Origin: an uncultured Methylobacillus sp.
GTDB taxonomy: Bacteria; Pseudomonadota; Gammaproteobacteria; Burkholderiales; Methylophilaceae
Assembly: GCA_946478965.1 (NCBI GenBank)
Contig: CAMLDQ010000001.1
Location: 1 to 57,762, forward strand
DNA length: 57,762 bases
Direction of reading: 5' to 3'
Shown here: piece after piece, positions 1 to 9,946 of the stretch
How positions within the stretch are numbered: position 1 is the first letter of the stretch
Layout: each line of letters begins with the position of its first letter
Program-made: the position numbers and the translations under genes
Notes under the pieces: generated by a model
What the model was told of the DNA's origin: nothing
Databases searched by the model: none
What the model saw: the letters and a program-made list of their open reading frames with translations, nothing else

Positions 1-857
1 GGATGTGCCTGGTCGTAGACTTTGGCGAGATGCTGAAAATCCAGATGCGTATAAACCTGCGTGGTGCTGATGTTGGCATGCCCCAGCATTTCCTGCACGG
101 CGCGCAGATCGCCGCTGGATTGCAGCACATGGGTAGCGAAGCTGTGGCGCAGCATGTGCGGATGCACGTTGCCGGCGATGCCTTGCCTTACGGCCCAGTA
201 CTTGAGCCGGTACTGCACAGCGCGTGCCGAGAGGCGTTTCCCGTTGCGTCCGACGAACAATGCCTGTTCACTCGGGTCGGCCAGTAATTCGCGTTGCGGC
301 AGCCAGGTGCGGATCGCCTGTACGGCATAGCTGCCGAGCGGCACGATACGGGTTTTGGAGCCCTTGCCGGTGACGGTGACAGTCGCCGCGGCGAGGTCGG
401 CGCCCCCCAGATTGAGCGAGACCAGCTCCGCCAGCCGCAGGCCGGAGGAATAAAACAGCTCCAAAATCGCGTGGTCGCGCACGGCCAGCGCGTCATCGTC
501 CGCAATCTCGACCAGTTTTGCGGCCTGCTCCGGTGAAAGTGCCTGCGGCAGCGATTTGGCGGCCTTGGGTGGGCGCAGGCCTATGCAAGGATTGTTGGGC
601 AGCCCGTGGCGACAGGTCAGAAACGCAAAGAATCCGCGCCAGGCGGACAGCATGCGCGCAAGGCTTTTGCCACCAAGCCCCCGGCCGTGCAGCTTGGCGA
701 CAAAATTGCGGATGTGCGCGGTACGCAACTCCTGCAAAGGTGTGGTGCCGGCCAGCTCGGACAGTGCGCGGATATCGCGCGCATAGTTTGCACAGGTGAG
801 CGGACTCAGGCCGCGCTCATGTGCCAGATGATCCAGATACGCGCTGAGGTAGTCCAC
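1..857 (-). CDS. xerC: Tyrosine recombinase XerC (3' end cut by window edge)
   Basis: Site-specific tyrosine recombinase that, with XerD, resolves chromosome dimers at dif. The minus-strand reading gives 285 codons before the left edge; the family is near 300 residues, so only about 10-15 C-terminal residues are missing. The N-terminal SAM-like core-binding domain covers roughly residues 1-85. In the catalytic domain I see Arg141 (SSGLRLAEL), the HMLRH box with His234 and Arg237, His260 (LGH) and the nucleophile Tyr269 (TTQVYTH). The start is a GTG at 857, 14 nt after the DUF484 stop; no ATG precedes it in frame. It is the last visible gene of a lpxL-dapF-DUF484-xerC string, a common proteobacterial order. 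Confidence 0.95.
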   Translation of the reverse strand, partial: MDYLSAYLDHLAHERGLSPLTCANYARDIRALSELAGTTPLQELRTAHIRNFVAKLHGRGLGGKSLARMLSAWRGFFAFLTCRHGLPNNPCIGLRPPKAAKSLPQALSPEQAAKLVEIADDDALAVRDHAILELFYSSGLRLAELVSLNLGGADLAAATVTVTGKGSKTRIVPLGSYAVQAIRTWLPQRELLADPSEQALFVGRNGKRLSARAVQYRLKYWAVRQGIAGNVHPHMLRHSFATHVLQSSGDLRAVQEMLGHANISTTQVYTHLDFQHLAKVYDQAH

Positions 858-870
858 CGCGAGTGGATAT

Positions 871-1533
871 CTACAGGATGTAGCGTAACAGCGCCACGCT
901 GACCAGCTCCCCGATGCGCTTCAGGTACAGGGTGCCCATTTCGGGATAGAAGCGCTGCGGGTCCTCGCTTGCCATCGCGAGCAGACCGAATGCCTGCTCG
1001 CCGCGCAGCGGCAGGAGGGCATAGGATTTCAGTGCTGCATTGGTTTCGCCGAACCAGACAGCTACATCGACGGGCGGATTGGGGCCGCAGTAGGGGGCGC
1101 TCATGTCCTGCACGCTGCCTTGTACCGTGGCTTCCACCGCGCCGAACTCCTCAAGTCCGCCGTCTTCTTCGCTTTGCGGACGTGCCCATACCCGGAGTGC
1201 GACATGGGGTACCTGGAAATCCTCGCGCAGATTGTCTGCCACCATCTGTACCAGTGCGTCGAAACTGCGCGCGGCGATAATGCCCAGCGTCAGGCGGTGT
1301 ACCTTGTCGCTGATGGCGTCGTTTTCTTCACCGAACTGCAGCAGTTCGGACAGCTTGGCTTCCAGGATGCGAATCTTGTCACGCTGAGCCAGCTGCTGAC
1401 GCTCGGCCAGCGAAATTGTGCCGCTGCCATGCGGGCTGGGCAGGTAGATTTCGGTCAGCAGGTGCGCATTGCGTTCGAAAAAGGTCGGATCGGTGCGCAG
1501 GTGTTCGGTGATCTGTTCTTCGGTAAGTTGCAT
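871..1533 (-). CDS. DUF484 family protein
   Basis: A 220-residue cytosolic protein of the DUF484 family, GAF-like in its second half, whose biochemical role is not established. It is almost always found between dapF and xerC, as here. The start at 1533 (MQLTEEQ) has an AAGGA ribosome site 5-6 nt upstream. The frame stays open upstream to about 1728, but that part lies inside dapF in another frame and its composition is not protein-like, so I excluded it. The N-terminal 60 residues contain the typical helical opening (LRTDPTFFERNAHLL) and the C-terminal 140 residues form the GAF-like domain. Confidence 0.9.
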   Translation of the reverse strand: MQLTEEQITEHLRTDPTFFERNAHLLTEIYLPSPHGSGTISLAERQQLAQRDKIRILEAKLSELLQFGEENDAISDKVHRLTLGIIAARSFDALVQMVADNLREDFQVPHVALRVWARPQSEEDGGLEEFGAVEATVQGSVQDMSAPYCGPNPPVDVAVWFGETNAALKSYALLPLRGEQAFGLLAMASEDPQRFYPEMGTLYLKRIGELVSVALLRYIL

Positions 1534-1550
1534 AAGTGATCCTTCAGCGG

Positions 1551-2384
1551 TTAAAGGGTGAGTTCCCCTTCGAATACGGTAACGGCAGGTCCGGTCATCA
1601 GCACCGGGGCGTTCTCGCCTGCCCAGGCAATGGCAAGTTCGCCGCCGCGCATTTCCACGGTGACGGGCGATGTCAGCAACCCAAGGCGGATGCCGGATAC
1701 GGCCGCAGCACAGGCGCCGGTGCCGCATGCCAGCGTCTCGCCCGCGCCGCGTTCATACACCCGCAACCGGATGCGATGCGGGTCGATGACCTGCATGAAC
1801 CCGGCATTGACGCGTTGCGGGAATCGCGGGTGATGTTCGATCAAAGGACCCTGGGTTGCGACCGGAGCCGTGTCGATCTCATCCACGATCTGCACCGCAT
1901 GCGGATTGCCCATCGATAAGGCGGAAACGGCTATCTTGTCATCACCGACTTCCAGGATGTAGGTCGGCTCAGCCGATTCAGCCAGGAACGGAATGTCGGC
2001 GGGTGTAAAGCCCGGAGGGCCCATATCCACGGTAACCAGCCCATTGCTTTCCTGGCGTGGCAGGATAATGCCGCGCGCGGTCTCGACCCGGATCTCGTCC
2101 TTGTCGGTCAAGCCGTGCTCGCGCACGAAGCGCACGAAACAGCGCGCGCCGTTGCCGCATTGCTCGACTTCGCCGCCATCGGCGTTGAAGATGCGATAGC
2201 GGAAATCGGCATCTGCCACGGTGGGCTGTTCGACCAGCAGCAATTGATCGCAGCCGACGCCGAAATGACGATCCGCGATGCGGCGAATTTGTTCGGAAGT
2301 CAGGGCGATAGGATGGCGCGTGGCGTCCAGCACGACGAAGTCGTTGCCGAGCCCCTGCATTTTGGTGAATCTCAGTGTCGTCAT
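1551..2384 (-). CDS. dapF: Diaminopimelate epimerase
   Basis: Converts LL- to meso-diaminopimelate for lysine and peptidoglycan synthesis; cytosolic and cofactor-free. The 277-residue length is normal. Both catalytic cysteines are present: Cys76 in EQCGNGAR and Cys220 in ACGTGAC, and the N terminus shows the expected KMQGLGNDF motif. The ATG at 2384 is the only sensible start. It sits 41 nt after lpxL and 17 nt before DUF484 on the same strand, so lpxL-dapF-DUF484-xerC are probably co-transcribed. Confidence 0.97.
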   Translation of the reverse strand: MTTLRFTKMQGLGNDFVVLDATRHPIALTSEQIRRIADRHFGVGCDQLLLVEQPTVADADFRYRIFNADGGEVEQCGNGARCFVRFVREHGLTDKDEIRVETARGIILPRQESNGLVTVDMGPPGFTPADIPFLAESAEPTYILEVGDDKIAVSALSMGNPHAVQIVDEIDTAPVATQGPLIEHHPRFPQRVNAGFMQVIDPHRIRLRVYERGAGETLACGTGACAAAVSGIRLGLLTSPVTVEMRGGELAIAWAGENAPVLMTGPAVTVFEGELTL

Positions 2385-2425
2385 GCGGGAATTTTAAGAT
2401 ATGCGCGACAGGCAGGATAGCGAAA

Positions 2426-3265
2426 TCATGTCGGTAAGGCGACGCCGCGCGGTTTTTTGTGGCGCGGGTAGCTCCATAGATATTGCTCGGGCTTGGCGCG
2501 TACCAGCCCCTCGATCGCGGCGTTGAGGGCGGCAGGCTCCGGCGTGCCGGAAAAAGGCGTGATATGGATGACATAGCCGCGGCCCCAGGACAAGCGTTCG
2601 CCGAAAGCCAGCAGCACGACCGGGTTGGTCGCTTCCGCCAGTTTGCCGGCGAGCGTCATGGTGTAGGCCGGACGTCCGAAGAAATTGGCCCATTCACCTT
2701 CATTCCTGCCGGGATTCTGGTCGGGCAGGATGCCGACGGCGTCGCCTTGTTTGAGCGCTTTCAATAGATCACGCACACCTTTCATCGTGGTCGGTGCAAG
2801 TTTGACGCTCCCCCTTGCGCGGCCGGCATGAATCAGTGGAGCCAGCCAATCCTGCCGGGGGGGGCGGTAGAGAACGCTGATCGGGCGATGGGCCGCATAA
2901 TACTGCGCCGTAATCTCGAAACAGCCGAGGTGCGGGGTGAGGAACAGGATGCCGCGATTGTCCGACCACGCGGCTTCCACATGCTCCCACCCATGGCAGG
3001 CGCGCACCCATCTCCTTACCGTCTGCTGCGATCGGAACCAGATGGCGAACGTTTCCAGGGCGCCCTTGCCAGATTCCGCCGCTGAGCGGAAGACGAGTCG
3101 TCGCAGGCTGGCAGGAGAGGGTGCAACGCCGCTGGCGGCCAGATTGCTGCGCGTACGGCGTCCAAGTTTGCCGGTACCGAAATAACTCAGGCCGATGATG
3201 ACGCCCAGGCCGTGCAATACCGGCAGGGGGAGTCGTGCCAGTGCGCGCAGCAGCCAGGTCAGCAT
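2426..3265 (-). CDS. lpxL: Lysophospholipid/lipid A acyltransferase (LpxL/HtrB family)
   Basis: Inner-membrane acyltransferase that adds a secondary acyl chain to KDO-lipid A or its precursor. The 279-residue protein begins with a hydrophobic anchor (about residues 1-30) and carries the family active-site motif H-x4-E at His112/Glu117 (PHLGCFE) and the PDQNPG segment at 181-186. It is somewhat shorter than E. coli LpxL (306). The family cannot be split into LpxL, LpxM or LpxP by eye, so the exact acyl donor is unknown. It is divergent from metK across a 76 bp intergenic region. Confidence 0.88.
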   Translation of the reverse strand: MLTWLLRALARLPLPVLHGLGVIIGLSYFGTGKLGRRTRSNLAASGVAPSPASLRRLVFRSAAESGKGALETFAIWFRSQQTVRRWVRACHGWEHVEAAWSDNRGILFLTPHLGCFEITAQYYAAHRPISVLYRPPRQDWLAPLIHAGRARGSVKLAPTTMKGVRDLLKALKQGDAVGILPDQNPGRNEGEWANFFGRPAYTMTLAGKLAEATNPVVLLAFGERLSWGRGYVIHITPFSGTPEPAALNAAIEGLVRAKPEQYLWSYPRHKKPRGVALPT

Positions 3266-3273
3266 GAATTCCT

Positions 3274-3302
3274 TTTTCAGTCGGGGTCGAATTTGCTATT
3301 CT
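3274..3302 (+). promoter_or_regulatory. Predicted sigma-70 promoter of metK
   Basis: TTTTCA (3274-3279) and TATTCT (3297-3302) are separated by 17 bp, and a start point near 3309 would give a leader of about 33 nt. It lies in the divergent lpxL/metK intergenic region. Match quality is moderate (4/6 for the -35 box, 5/6 for the -10 box); no SAM riboswitch is recognisable in this short leader. Confidence 0.45.
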
Positions 3303-3341
3303 AACAACCTTTTAGCCATTACCTGACGAGCCCGACCTGCA

Positions 3342-4505
<1,164 letters not shown>

Positions 4506-4566
4506 TTGTCTTGCGCTCGCAGCAGCTGCCCGAGGCGTTTCGGTGCGGCGTTGTCTGTGGAGGGGT

Positions 4567-5799
4567 ATGCTAAAAAAGATTTCAGTCAAGGATTTGCAGG
4601 TGGGCATGCATCTGCACGCTTTCTGCGGCTCCTGGATGGATCATCCCTTCTGGCGCACCCGCTTCGTCATTGAAGATCCGCGTGATCTGCAGCTCATTCT
4701 GGCGAGCAAAATATCCGAAGTCTGGATCGATTCCACAAAAGGACTCGATGTGGTGAAAGACAAGGTTCAAGAGGAAGCCTCCCCTCTGGAGCCGTCTCTT
4801 TCTCCCGAAGCGCATGATCTGCATGAAGCTGCCGTACAGCGTGTAAGTATCGAGCAGGAACTGGAACATGCCGGAAGAATCGTCTCCAAGGCCAAGGAGG
4901 CGGTGGGGAGCATGTTTCGTGAGATTCGCATGGGCAGGGCCTTGCAAGCGGCTGACGCAATGCCTCTGGTCGAGGAAATTTCCAGTTCCGTCATGCGCAA
5001 TCCCAGCGCTTTGATCAGTATCGCTCGCCTAAAAAACAAAAATGAATATACCTATATGCATTCGGTGGCGGTTTGTGCGCTCATGGTGGCGCTAGCGCGC
5101 CAGCTTGGGATGGATGCTGAGGCCGTGCGCAAGGCTGGCTTGGCTGGCTTGCTGCACGATATAGGCAAAATGGCGATCCCGCTCGAAATCCTGGATAAGC
5201 CCGGAAAACTGACGGATGAAGAGTTTGCCGTGATCAAGAATCATCCGTCCGAAGGCCATCGGATGCTGCTGGAAGGAGGCGGGGCCGACGAGGTCGTGCT
5301 GGATGTTGTGCGACATCATCATGAGAAAGTGGGTGGCGGCGGTTATCCCGATAATCTTGCCAACGAAAAGTTGAGCGTATTCGCGCGGATGGGGGCGATT
5401 TGCGATGTGTACGATGCCGTCACTTCCAATCGGCCCTACAAGGATGGCTGGTGTCCGGCCGAGTCGTTGCGGCGAATGGCGGAATGGAGCCAATACGGGC
5501 AGTTCGATAGCAAGCTTTTTCAGGCTTTTGTCAGAAGCGTCGGCATCTACCCGGTCGGCTCGCTGGTACGATTGGAATCGGGGCGGCTTGGCGTAGTCGT
5601 CGAGCAAAACGACAAATCCTTGTTGCAGCCCAAGGTCAAGGCGTTCTACTCGCTGAAGTCGAACATGCGGATAGTGCCGCAGGTGGTGGATACTGCGCAT
5701 ACCGGTTTTAAGGACAAGATTGTCGGGCACGAAGACCCCGCATCCTGGAATTTCCCCGATCTGCATGAAATGTGGAGCGGCCAGCTCCAGCCGGTCTGA
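4567..5799 (+). CDS. HD-GYP domain protein with N-terminal DUF3391, probable c-di-GMP phosphodiesterase
   Basis: A 410-residue cytosolic protein. Residues 1-130 resemble DUF3391 (starting KKISVKDLQVGMHL), the usual N-terminal partner of many HD-GYP proteins. The HD-GYP domain spans about 150-340: His165 region (YMHSVAV), the metal-binding HD pair His197-Asp198 followed by Lys201, HHHEK (250-254), and the GYP triplet at 259-261 in the form GGGGYP rather than the commoner DGSGYP. All metal ligands look intact, so hydrolysis of c-di-GMP is likely but not shown. The start ATG at 4567 has a GGAGGGG ribosome site; an in-frame upstream extension overlaps metK and was rejected. It lies between metK and the ahcY riboswitch. 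Confidence 0.88.
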   Translation: MLKKISVKDLQVGMHLHAFCGSWMDHPFWRTRFVIEDPRDLQLILASKISEVWIDSTKGLDVVKDKVQEEASPLEPSLSPEAHDLHEAAVQRVSIEQELEHAGRIVSKAKEAVGSMFREIRMGRALQAADAMPLVEEISSSVMRNPSALISIARLKNKNEYTYMHSVAVCALMVALARQLGMDAEAVRKAGLAGLLHDIGKMAIPLEILDKPGKLTDEEFAVIKNHPSEGHRMLLEGGGADEVVLDVVRHHHEKVGGGGYPDNLANEKLSVFARMGAICDVYDAVTSNRPYKDGWCPAESLRRMAEWSQYGQFDSKLFQAFVRSVGIYPVGSLVRLESGRLGVVVEQNDKSLLQPKVKAFYSLKSNMRIVPQVVDTAHTGFKDKIVGHEDPASWNFPDLHEMWSGQLQPV

Positions 5800-5801
5800 C
5801 A

Positions 5802-5829
5802 TTGCAAAAAGCAGAAACCGCTTTATAAT
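5802..5829 (+). promoter_or_regulatory. Predicted promoter for the SAH-riboswitch/ahcY transcript
   Basis: TTGCAA (5802-5807) and a perfect TATAAT (5824-5829) with a 16 bp spacer. Initiation near 5836 would begin the RNA just before the first strand of the riboswitch P1 stem (5840). This placement supports ahcY having its own transcript separate from metK and the HD-GYP gene. Confidence 0.65.
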
Positions 5830-5839
5830 TGCGCCCTTA

Positions 5840-5897
5840 CCGAGAAGCGCTGCGACGGGTGTTCTTCCGCCAGGCTCGGTTTCGATGAACTGCGCTT
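5840..5897 (+). promoter_or_regulatory. SAH riboswitch (ahcY motif)
   Basis: S-adenosylhomocysteine-sensing RNA upstream of SAH hydrolase. CCGAG at 5840-5844 pairs with CTCGG at 5875-5879. AAGCGC at 5845-5850 pairs with GCGCTT at 5892-5897, closing the pseudoknot typical of this class. The conserved core (GAAGCGCTGC-ACGGG, then GCCAGGCTCGG) matches the known family consensus as I remember it. In the known family SAH binding turns expression on, so accumulated SAH would induce its own hydrolase. A hairpin at 5906-5920 (CCGTG/CACGG) and a C-rich tract before the start codon may be the expression platform. Confidence 0.92.
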
Positions 5898-5972
5898 GCC
5901 TTTAACCGTGCCGGGCACGGGAAACGGGCGCGCAGCCCCCTTCCCCCCGGCCACATTTTCAGGATGAACGAC

Positions 5973-7382
5973 ATGAATACTGTGGCTGAATTCAACGATT
6001 ACGTAATTGCCGACATGCGCCTTGCCGATTGGGGTCGCAAGGAAATTGCCATTGCCGAGACCGAGATGCCCGGCTTGATGGCGATACGAGAGGAATATGC
6101 GCAAGCCAAACCGCTCAAGGGTGCGCGCATCACCGGCTCGTTGCATATGACCATCCAGACCGCAGTACTGATCGAAACGCTGCAAGCACTGGGCGCCGAG
6201 GTGCGCTGGGCATCGTGCAATATCTACTCCACGCAGGATCATGCGGCGGCGGCGATAGCGGCGGCCGGAACGCCGGTGTTCGCGGTCAAGGGCGAGACGC
6301 TGGAAGAATACTGGGCATACACGCATCGCATCTTCGAATGGGGCGAGAGCGTGTATTCCAACATGATTCTCGACGATGGCGGCGATGCGACCCTGTTGCT
6401 GCATTTGGGTGCGCGCGCTGAGAAGGATACTTCCGTTCTTGACAATCCCGGCAGTGAAGAAGAGATCTGCCTGTTCAATGCGATCAAGGCAACGCTCAAG
6501 ACCGACCCGGTCTGGTATTCCACCCGTCTTGCCCAGATCAAGGGCGTGACCGAGGAAACCACCACGGGTGTGCACCGTCTTTACCAAATGCACGAGCGCG
6601 GCGAACTGAAGTTTCCGGCGATCAACGTGAACGACTCGGTGACCAAATCCAAGTTCGACAATCTTTATGGCTGCCGTGAATCGCTGGTGGACGGCATCAA
6701 GCGTGCGACCGACGTGATGGTGGCGGGAAAAATCGCCGTGGTCTGCGGTTACGGCGATGTAGGCAAGGGCTCTGCGCAGGCATTACGAGCCCTCTCTGCC
6801 CAAGTCTGGGTCACCGAGATCGACCCGATCTGCGCATTACAGGCGGCGATGGAAGGCTATCGCGTGGTGACCATGGACTACGCCTGCGAGCACGGCGATA
6901 TCTTCGTGACGGCGACCGGCAACTATCACGTGATCACGCACGACCACATGAGGCGCATGAAGGACCAGGCCATTGTCTGCAACATCGGCCACTTCGACAA
7001 CGAAATCGACGTTGCCTCCCTGTCGGCCTATCAGTGGGATGAAATCAAGCCGCAGGTCGATCACGTGATTTTCCCGGACGGCAAGCGCATCATCCTGCTG
7101 GCCAAAGGCCGCCTCGTCAACCTGGGCTGTGCCACTGGCCATCCCAGCTATGTGATGAGTTCCTCCTTTGCCAACCAGACGATCGCCCAGATCGAGTTGT
7201 ACACCAATACTGCGCACTATCCGGTCGGCGTCTACACCCTGCCCAAGCATCTGGACGAAAAGGTCGCGCGGCTGCAGTTGAAAAAGCTGAACGCGCAGCT
7301 GACCGAGCTGACCGATCAGCAGGCGACCTACATCGGCGTTTCCAAGGCCGGCCCTTACAAGCCGAACCATTACCGCTATTGA
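5973..7382 (+). CDS. ahcY: Adenosylhomocysteinase (SAH hydrolase)
   Basis: NAD-dependent enzyme splitting SAH into adenosine and homocysteine, which removes the inhibitory by-product of methylation and feeds MetF-dependent remethylation. The 469 residues fit the bacterial form carrying the extra internal segment. Visible: the NAD-binding [13 protein letters not shown] loop in the middle and the C-terminal [10 protein letters not shown] ending, diagnostic of the family. I prefer the ATG at 5973, because the AGGA at 5961-5964 would be a ribosome site for it; the ATG at 5964 overlaps that same AGGA and would add three residues. Confidence 0.97.
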   Translation: MNTVAEFNDYVIADMRLADWGRKEIAIAETEMPGLMAIREEYAQAKPLKGARITGSLHMTIQTAVLIETLQALGAEVRWASCNIYSTQDHAAAAIAAAGTPVFAVKGETLEEYWAYTHRIFEWGESVYSNMILDDGGDATLLLHLGARAEKDTSVLDNPGSEEEICLFNAIKATLKTDPVWYSTRLAQIKGVTEETTTGVHRLYQMHERGELKFPAINVNDSVTKSKFDNLYGCRESLVDGIKRATDVMVAGKIAVVCGYGDVGKGSAQALRALSAQVWVTEIDPICALQAAMEGYRVVTMDYACEHGDIFVTATGNYHVITHDHMRRMKDQAIVCNIGHFDNEIDVASLSAYQWDEIKPQVDHVIFPDGKRIILLAKGRLVNLGCATGHPSYVMSSSFANQTIAQIELYTNTAHYPVGVYTLPKHLDEKVARLQLKKLNAQLTELTDQQATYIGVSKAGPYKPNHYRY

Positions 7383-7437
7383 GCATGGTTGCCGGCACCT
7401 TGCCTCGCAGGGAAGGTGCCGGGATCGGGAGTGAGCA

Positions 7438-8268
7438 ATGACCCCAAGCACTTACAGTTTCGAGTTTTTCCCTCCTAAGACGCCGGAAGGGATCGCCAAG
7501 CTGCGTGAAACACGCAAGCAGCTGGCGCAGCTCAATCCAAAATTCTTTTCGGTAACGTTTGGCGCAGGCGGCTCGACGCGGGATCGGACGCTGGAAACGG
7601 TGCTGGAAATCCAGGCGGAAGGATTCGAGGCTGCGCCGCATATTTCCGGCATTTCCTCGAGTCGCGACGAGATTCGTGCCTTGCTGGCCGAGTACCGGGA
7701 GCACGGCATCCGGCATCTGGTAGCCCTGCGCGGCGACTTGCCGTCGGGCGAGGTGGTGGCAGGGGATTTCCATTATGCCAACGAGCTGGTGGGCTTCATT
7801 CGTGCCGAAACCGGCGACTGGTTCGATATCGAAGTGGCCGCCTATCCCGAGTTCCATCCCGAGGCGCGCTCAGCGGAGGCCGATCTGGTCGCTTTCAAGC
7901 GCAAGGTGGATGCGGGGGCGAGTGCGGCCATTACCCAGTACTTCTACAATGCGGATGCGTATTTCCGCTTCATGGATGCATGTGGCGATCTGGGAATTTC
8001 AATCCCTGTAGTGCCAGGTGTGATGCCGATTTACAACTTTACGCAGCTGTCCCGTTTTTCCGGTGTTTGCGGTGCCGAGATCCCGCGCTGGCTGCGCCTG
8101 CGACTGCAGGATTACGGTGACGACCTGGCTTCGCTGCGTGCTTTCGGGCTGGATGTGGTGACCGAGTTGTGTGAGCGACTGCTTGCCGGCGGTGCGCCTG
8201 GCCTGCACTTTTATACGTTGAATCAGGCGGGAGCGGTTTCGACCATCTGGCAGCGTCTTGGTCTTTGA
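7438..8268 (+). CDS. metF: Methylenetetrahydrofolate reductase
   Basis: FAD enzyme reducing 5,10-methylene-THF to 5-methyl-THF, the methyl donor for methionine synthesis. The 276-residue length is typical for bacterial MetF. It opens with the family motif SFEFFPPK (7-14) and contains GAGGSTRDRT, the LRGDLP segment and the QYFYNADAY segment used in flavin and folate binding. A GGGAGTGAG ribosome site precedes the ATG. It lies 55 nt after ahcY and so may share the SAH-riboswitch-controlled transcript, linking SAH level to methyl-group supply. Confidence 0.96.
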   Translation: MTPSTYSFEFFPPKTPEGIAKLRETRKQLAQLNPKFFSVTFGAGGSTRDRTLETVLEIQAEGFEAAPHISGISSSRDEIRALLAEYREHGIRHLVALRGDLPSGEVVAGDFHYANELVGFIRAETGDWFDIEVAAYPEFHPEARSAEADLVAFKRKVDAGASAAITQYFYNADAYFRFMDACGDLGISIPVVPGVMPIYNFTQLSRFSGVCGAEIPRWLRLRLQDYGDDLASLRAFGLDVVTELCERLLAGGAPGLHFYTLNQAGAVSTIWQRLGL

Positions 8269-8276
8269 ACAGGGAG

Positions 8277-8302
8277 CCCTGGATCGAGAGCCCGATCCAG
8301 GG
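8277..8302. terminator. Strong hairpin between convergent metF and smg
   Basis: A perfect 10-bp stem (CCCTGGATCG at 8277-8286 with its complement at 8293-8302) and a 6-nt loop lie just after the metF stop. No T run follows on either strand, so it is not a textbook intrinsic terminator; it may block 3' exonucleases or act with Rho. Confidence 0.5.
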
Positions 8303-8368
8303 AGGTTGCTGCGGTTAGCGGCGCAGAGGCTTGGGTGGTGAAGGGCTGCGCGGCAGTTCCATGTGGGT

Positions 8369-8824
8369 TTAGTGCAATGTGGGGCGCGTGTCGCTGAAGA
8401 GCGCGTCCTCGACGAACAGATAATCCCCGGCCTTGCCCTGATTCCACAGCGCCATCAGTACAATCCATTTTGTTTCTTCCAGCGAAATCGCATTCGGCAA
8501 GGCCATGGCGCGGTCTATGACAAGTTCACGCTGTGCTGCATCGATAACGCCAGCCTGTTCCAGGAAGAGCAGAAATCCCTGGCTTTCGTTGTTGATTTTC
8601 TTGGTTTCGACATCGCTGTAGATGCGTAAACCATCTTGGGCGACGCCTTGGGACGTCATGGATTGCTGCGACATTTCTTCCAGGGTGCTGAACCAGTCGA
8701 ATGCGCCGTTGATATCGGCGTCTTCGAATCCGGCGGCGGAAAGTTCTCTAGCTAACGTATGTTGATCGGGATGGATATTGGCTTCGAAATAGTTCTCGAA
8801 CAGATAGACGAGGACTTCAAACAT
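8369..8824 (-). CDS. smg: Smg family protein (DUF494)
   Basis: A 151-residue acidic protein of the Smg/DUF494 family. The function is unknown, but the gene sits next to dprA/smf and def in many proteobacteria, as here. It starts MFEVLVYLFENYF, which is characteristic, and ends in a stretch rich in Leu, Trp and acidic residues. The spacing of 28 nt after dprA suggests one operon in the order LysM gene, dprA, smg. Confidence 0.92.
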   Translation of the reverse strand: MFEVLVYLFENYFEANIHPDQHTLARELSAAGFEDADINGAFDWFSTLEEMSQQSMTSQGVAQDGLRIYSDVETKKINNESQGFLLFLEQAGVIDAAQRELVIDRAMALPNAISLEETKWIVLMALWNQGKAGDYLFVEDALFSDTRPTLH

Positions 8825-8852
8825 TCAGACCCCTCTCGCAGATGTCAAAAAA

Positions 8853-9944
8853 TCAGGTAATACGCTGGTAGCGCCCCCCGGGAAGGCTGGCCACCCTCCC
8901 TTCAAGCTCCAGTACTAGCAGCATGGCGGAAAGGGCTTCGCTCGTCAAGCCGCTGCGTGCGATCAGGGCGTCTGTGCCGATGGGGTCGAAGCCCATGGCG
9001 ATAAGCAGTTGGTCGTCTGGCACTTCGTCCGGTGTGGGCGCCATGCATGGCGGCGAGGCTTCGCCGACTTCCTCGATAATGTCGTGAATGCTGTCCACCA
9101 GTTTGGCGCCTTGCTTGATGAGTTGATGGCAGCCTTTGGAGACGGGCGAGTGTATGGATCCGGGAATCGCGAAGACGTCACGTCCTTGTTCTGCCGCGAG
9201 GCGGGCTGTAATCAAGGAGCCGCTTTGCAAGTTAGCCTCTACCACCAGGCAGCCCCGGCTGATGCCGCTGATGATGCGGTTGCGCCTGGGGAAGTTCTGC
9301 GCCATGGATGGCGTGCCGAGCGGAAATTCGGAAACCATGACGCCGCGCTCGGCGATCTCGTGCGCCAGTTGCCGGTGCCGTGCCGGGTAGACGATATCAA
9401 GCCCCGTGCCGACTACGGCAATCGTGCTGCTGCGTCCTTGCAATGCGCCGCGGTGCGCCGCGCCGTCGATCCCCAGCGCCATGCCGCTGATGATGCAGTA
9501 GCCGCTGTCGCTTAAGGAGTGGGCAAAGGCTTCCGCTGTTTTCTCGCCTTGTGGCGTTGCGTTGCGGCTGCCGACGATGGCGATCGTAGGCGTGTTGAGT
9601 AGTTCGAGCCGACCCTTGCAATAGAGCATGGGGGGCGGGTCGGGGATTTCCAGCAGGGACTGGGGGTAGCCGGGGTCGGCCAGTGTCAGCAAGTGATTTC
9701 CCGGTATCAGAAACCATGCCAGTGCCGAGGTCGTGGCTTCGCTATCGGGGCCGGCGGCAATGCGCCGCGCCACCGCCGCAGGTACGACGCTAGACAGTTC
9801 GGTATGCGGGGTGGCGAATATCTGTTGCGGCAGGCCAAAGCGGCTGAGCAGGGCGCGAAACCCTTGTCCGCCCAAGCCCTCGATCAGGCCGAGCCCGACC
9901 CATAGCGCGGCCTCCTCGGGCGATGTGCTGCCGACGGACTTCAA
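8853..9944 (-). CDS. dprA: DNA-processing protein DprA (Smf)
   Basis: Binds incoming single-stranded DNA and loads RecA during natural transformation. The 363 residues show the Rossmann-type DprA domain with GSRNAT (125-130) and SGMALGIDGAAH (153-164), preceded by a helical SAM-like N terminus. A winged-helix-like C-terminal part (about 300-363) follows. It begins 2 nt after the stop of the LysM gene upstream on the same strand. Its presence hints at competence but does not prove it; other competence genes are not in the window. Confidence 0.95.
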   Translation of the reverse strand: MKSVGSTSPEEAALWVGLGLIEGLGGQGFRALLSRFGLPQQIFATPHTELSSVVPAAVARRIAAGPDSEATTSALAWFLIPGNHLLTLADPGYPQSLLEIPDPPPMLYCKGRLELLNTPTIAIVGSRNATPQGEKTAEAFAHSLSDSGYCIISGMALGIDGAAHRGALQGRSSTIAVVGTGLDIVYPARHRQLAHEIAERGVMVSEFPLGTPSMAQNFPRRNRIISGISRGCLVVEANLQSGSLITARLAAEQGRDVFAIPGSIHSPVSKGCHQLIKQGAKLVDSIHDIIEEVGEASPPCMAPTPDEVPDDQLLIAMGFDPIGTDALIARSGLTSEALSAMLLVLELEGRVASLPGGRYQRIT

Positions 9945-9946
9945 GA

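Noticed and set aside
1534..1728. N-terminal extension of the DUF484 frame
   Set aside because: It overlaps dapF in another frame, has no ribosome site, and the family start MQLTEEQ follows a clear AAGGA.
3303..3341. SAM riboswitch before metK
   Set aside because: The leader is only about 30-40 nt with no recognisable SAM-I, SAM-II or SAM-IV core.
8271..8310. Hairpin after metF as a classical intrinsic terminator
   Set aside because: Stem is strong but no T run follows on either strand; kept only as a structural element.
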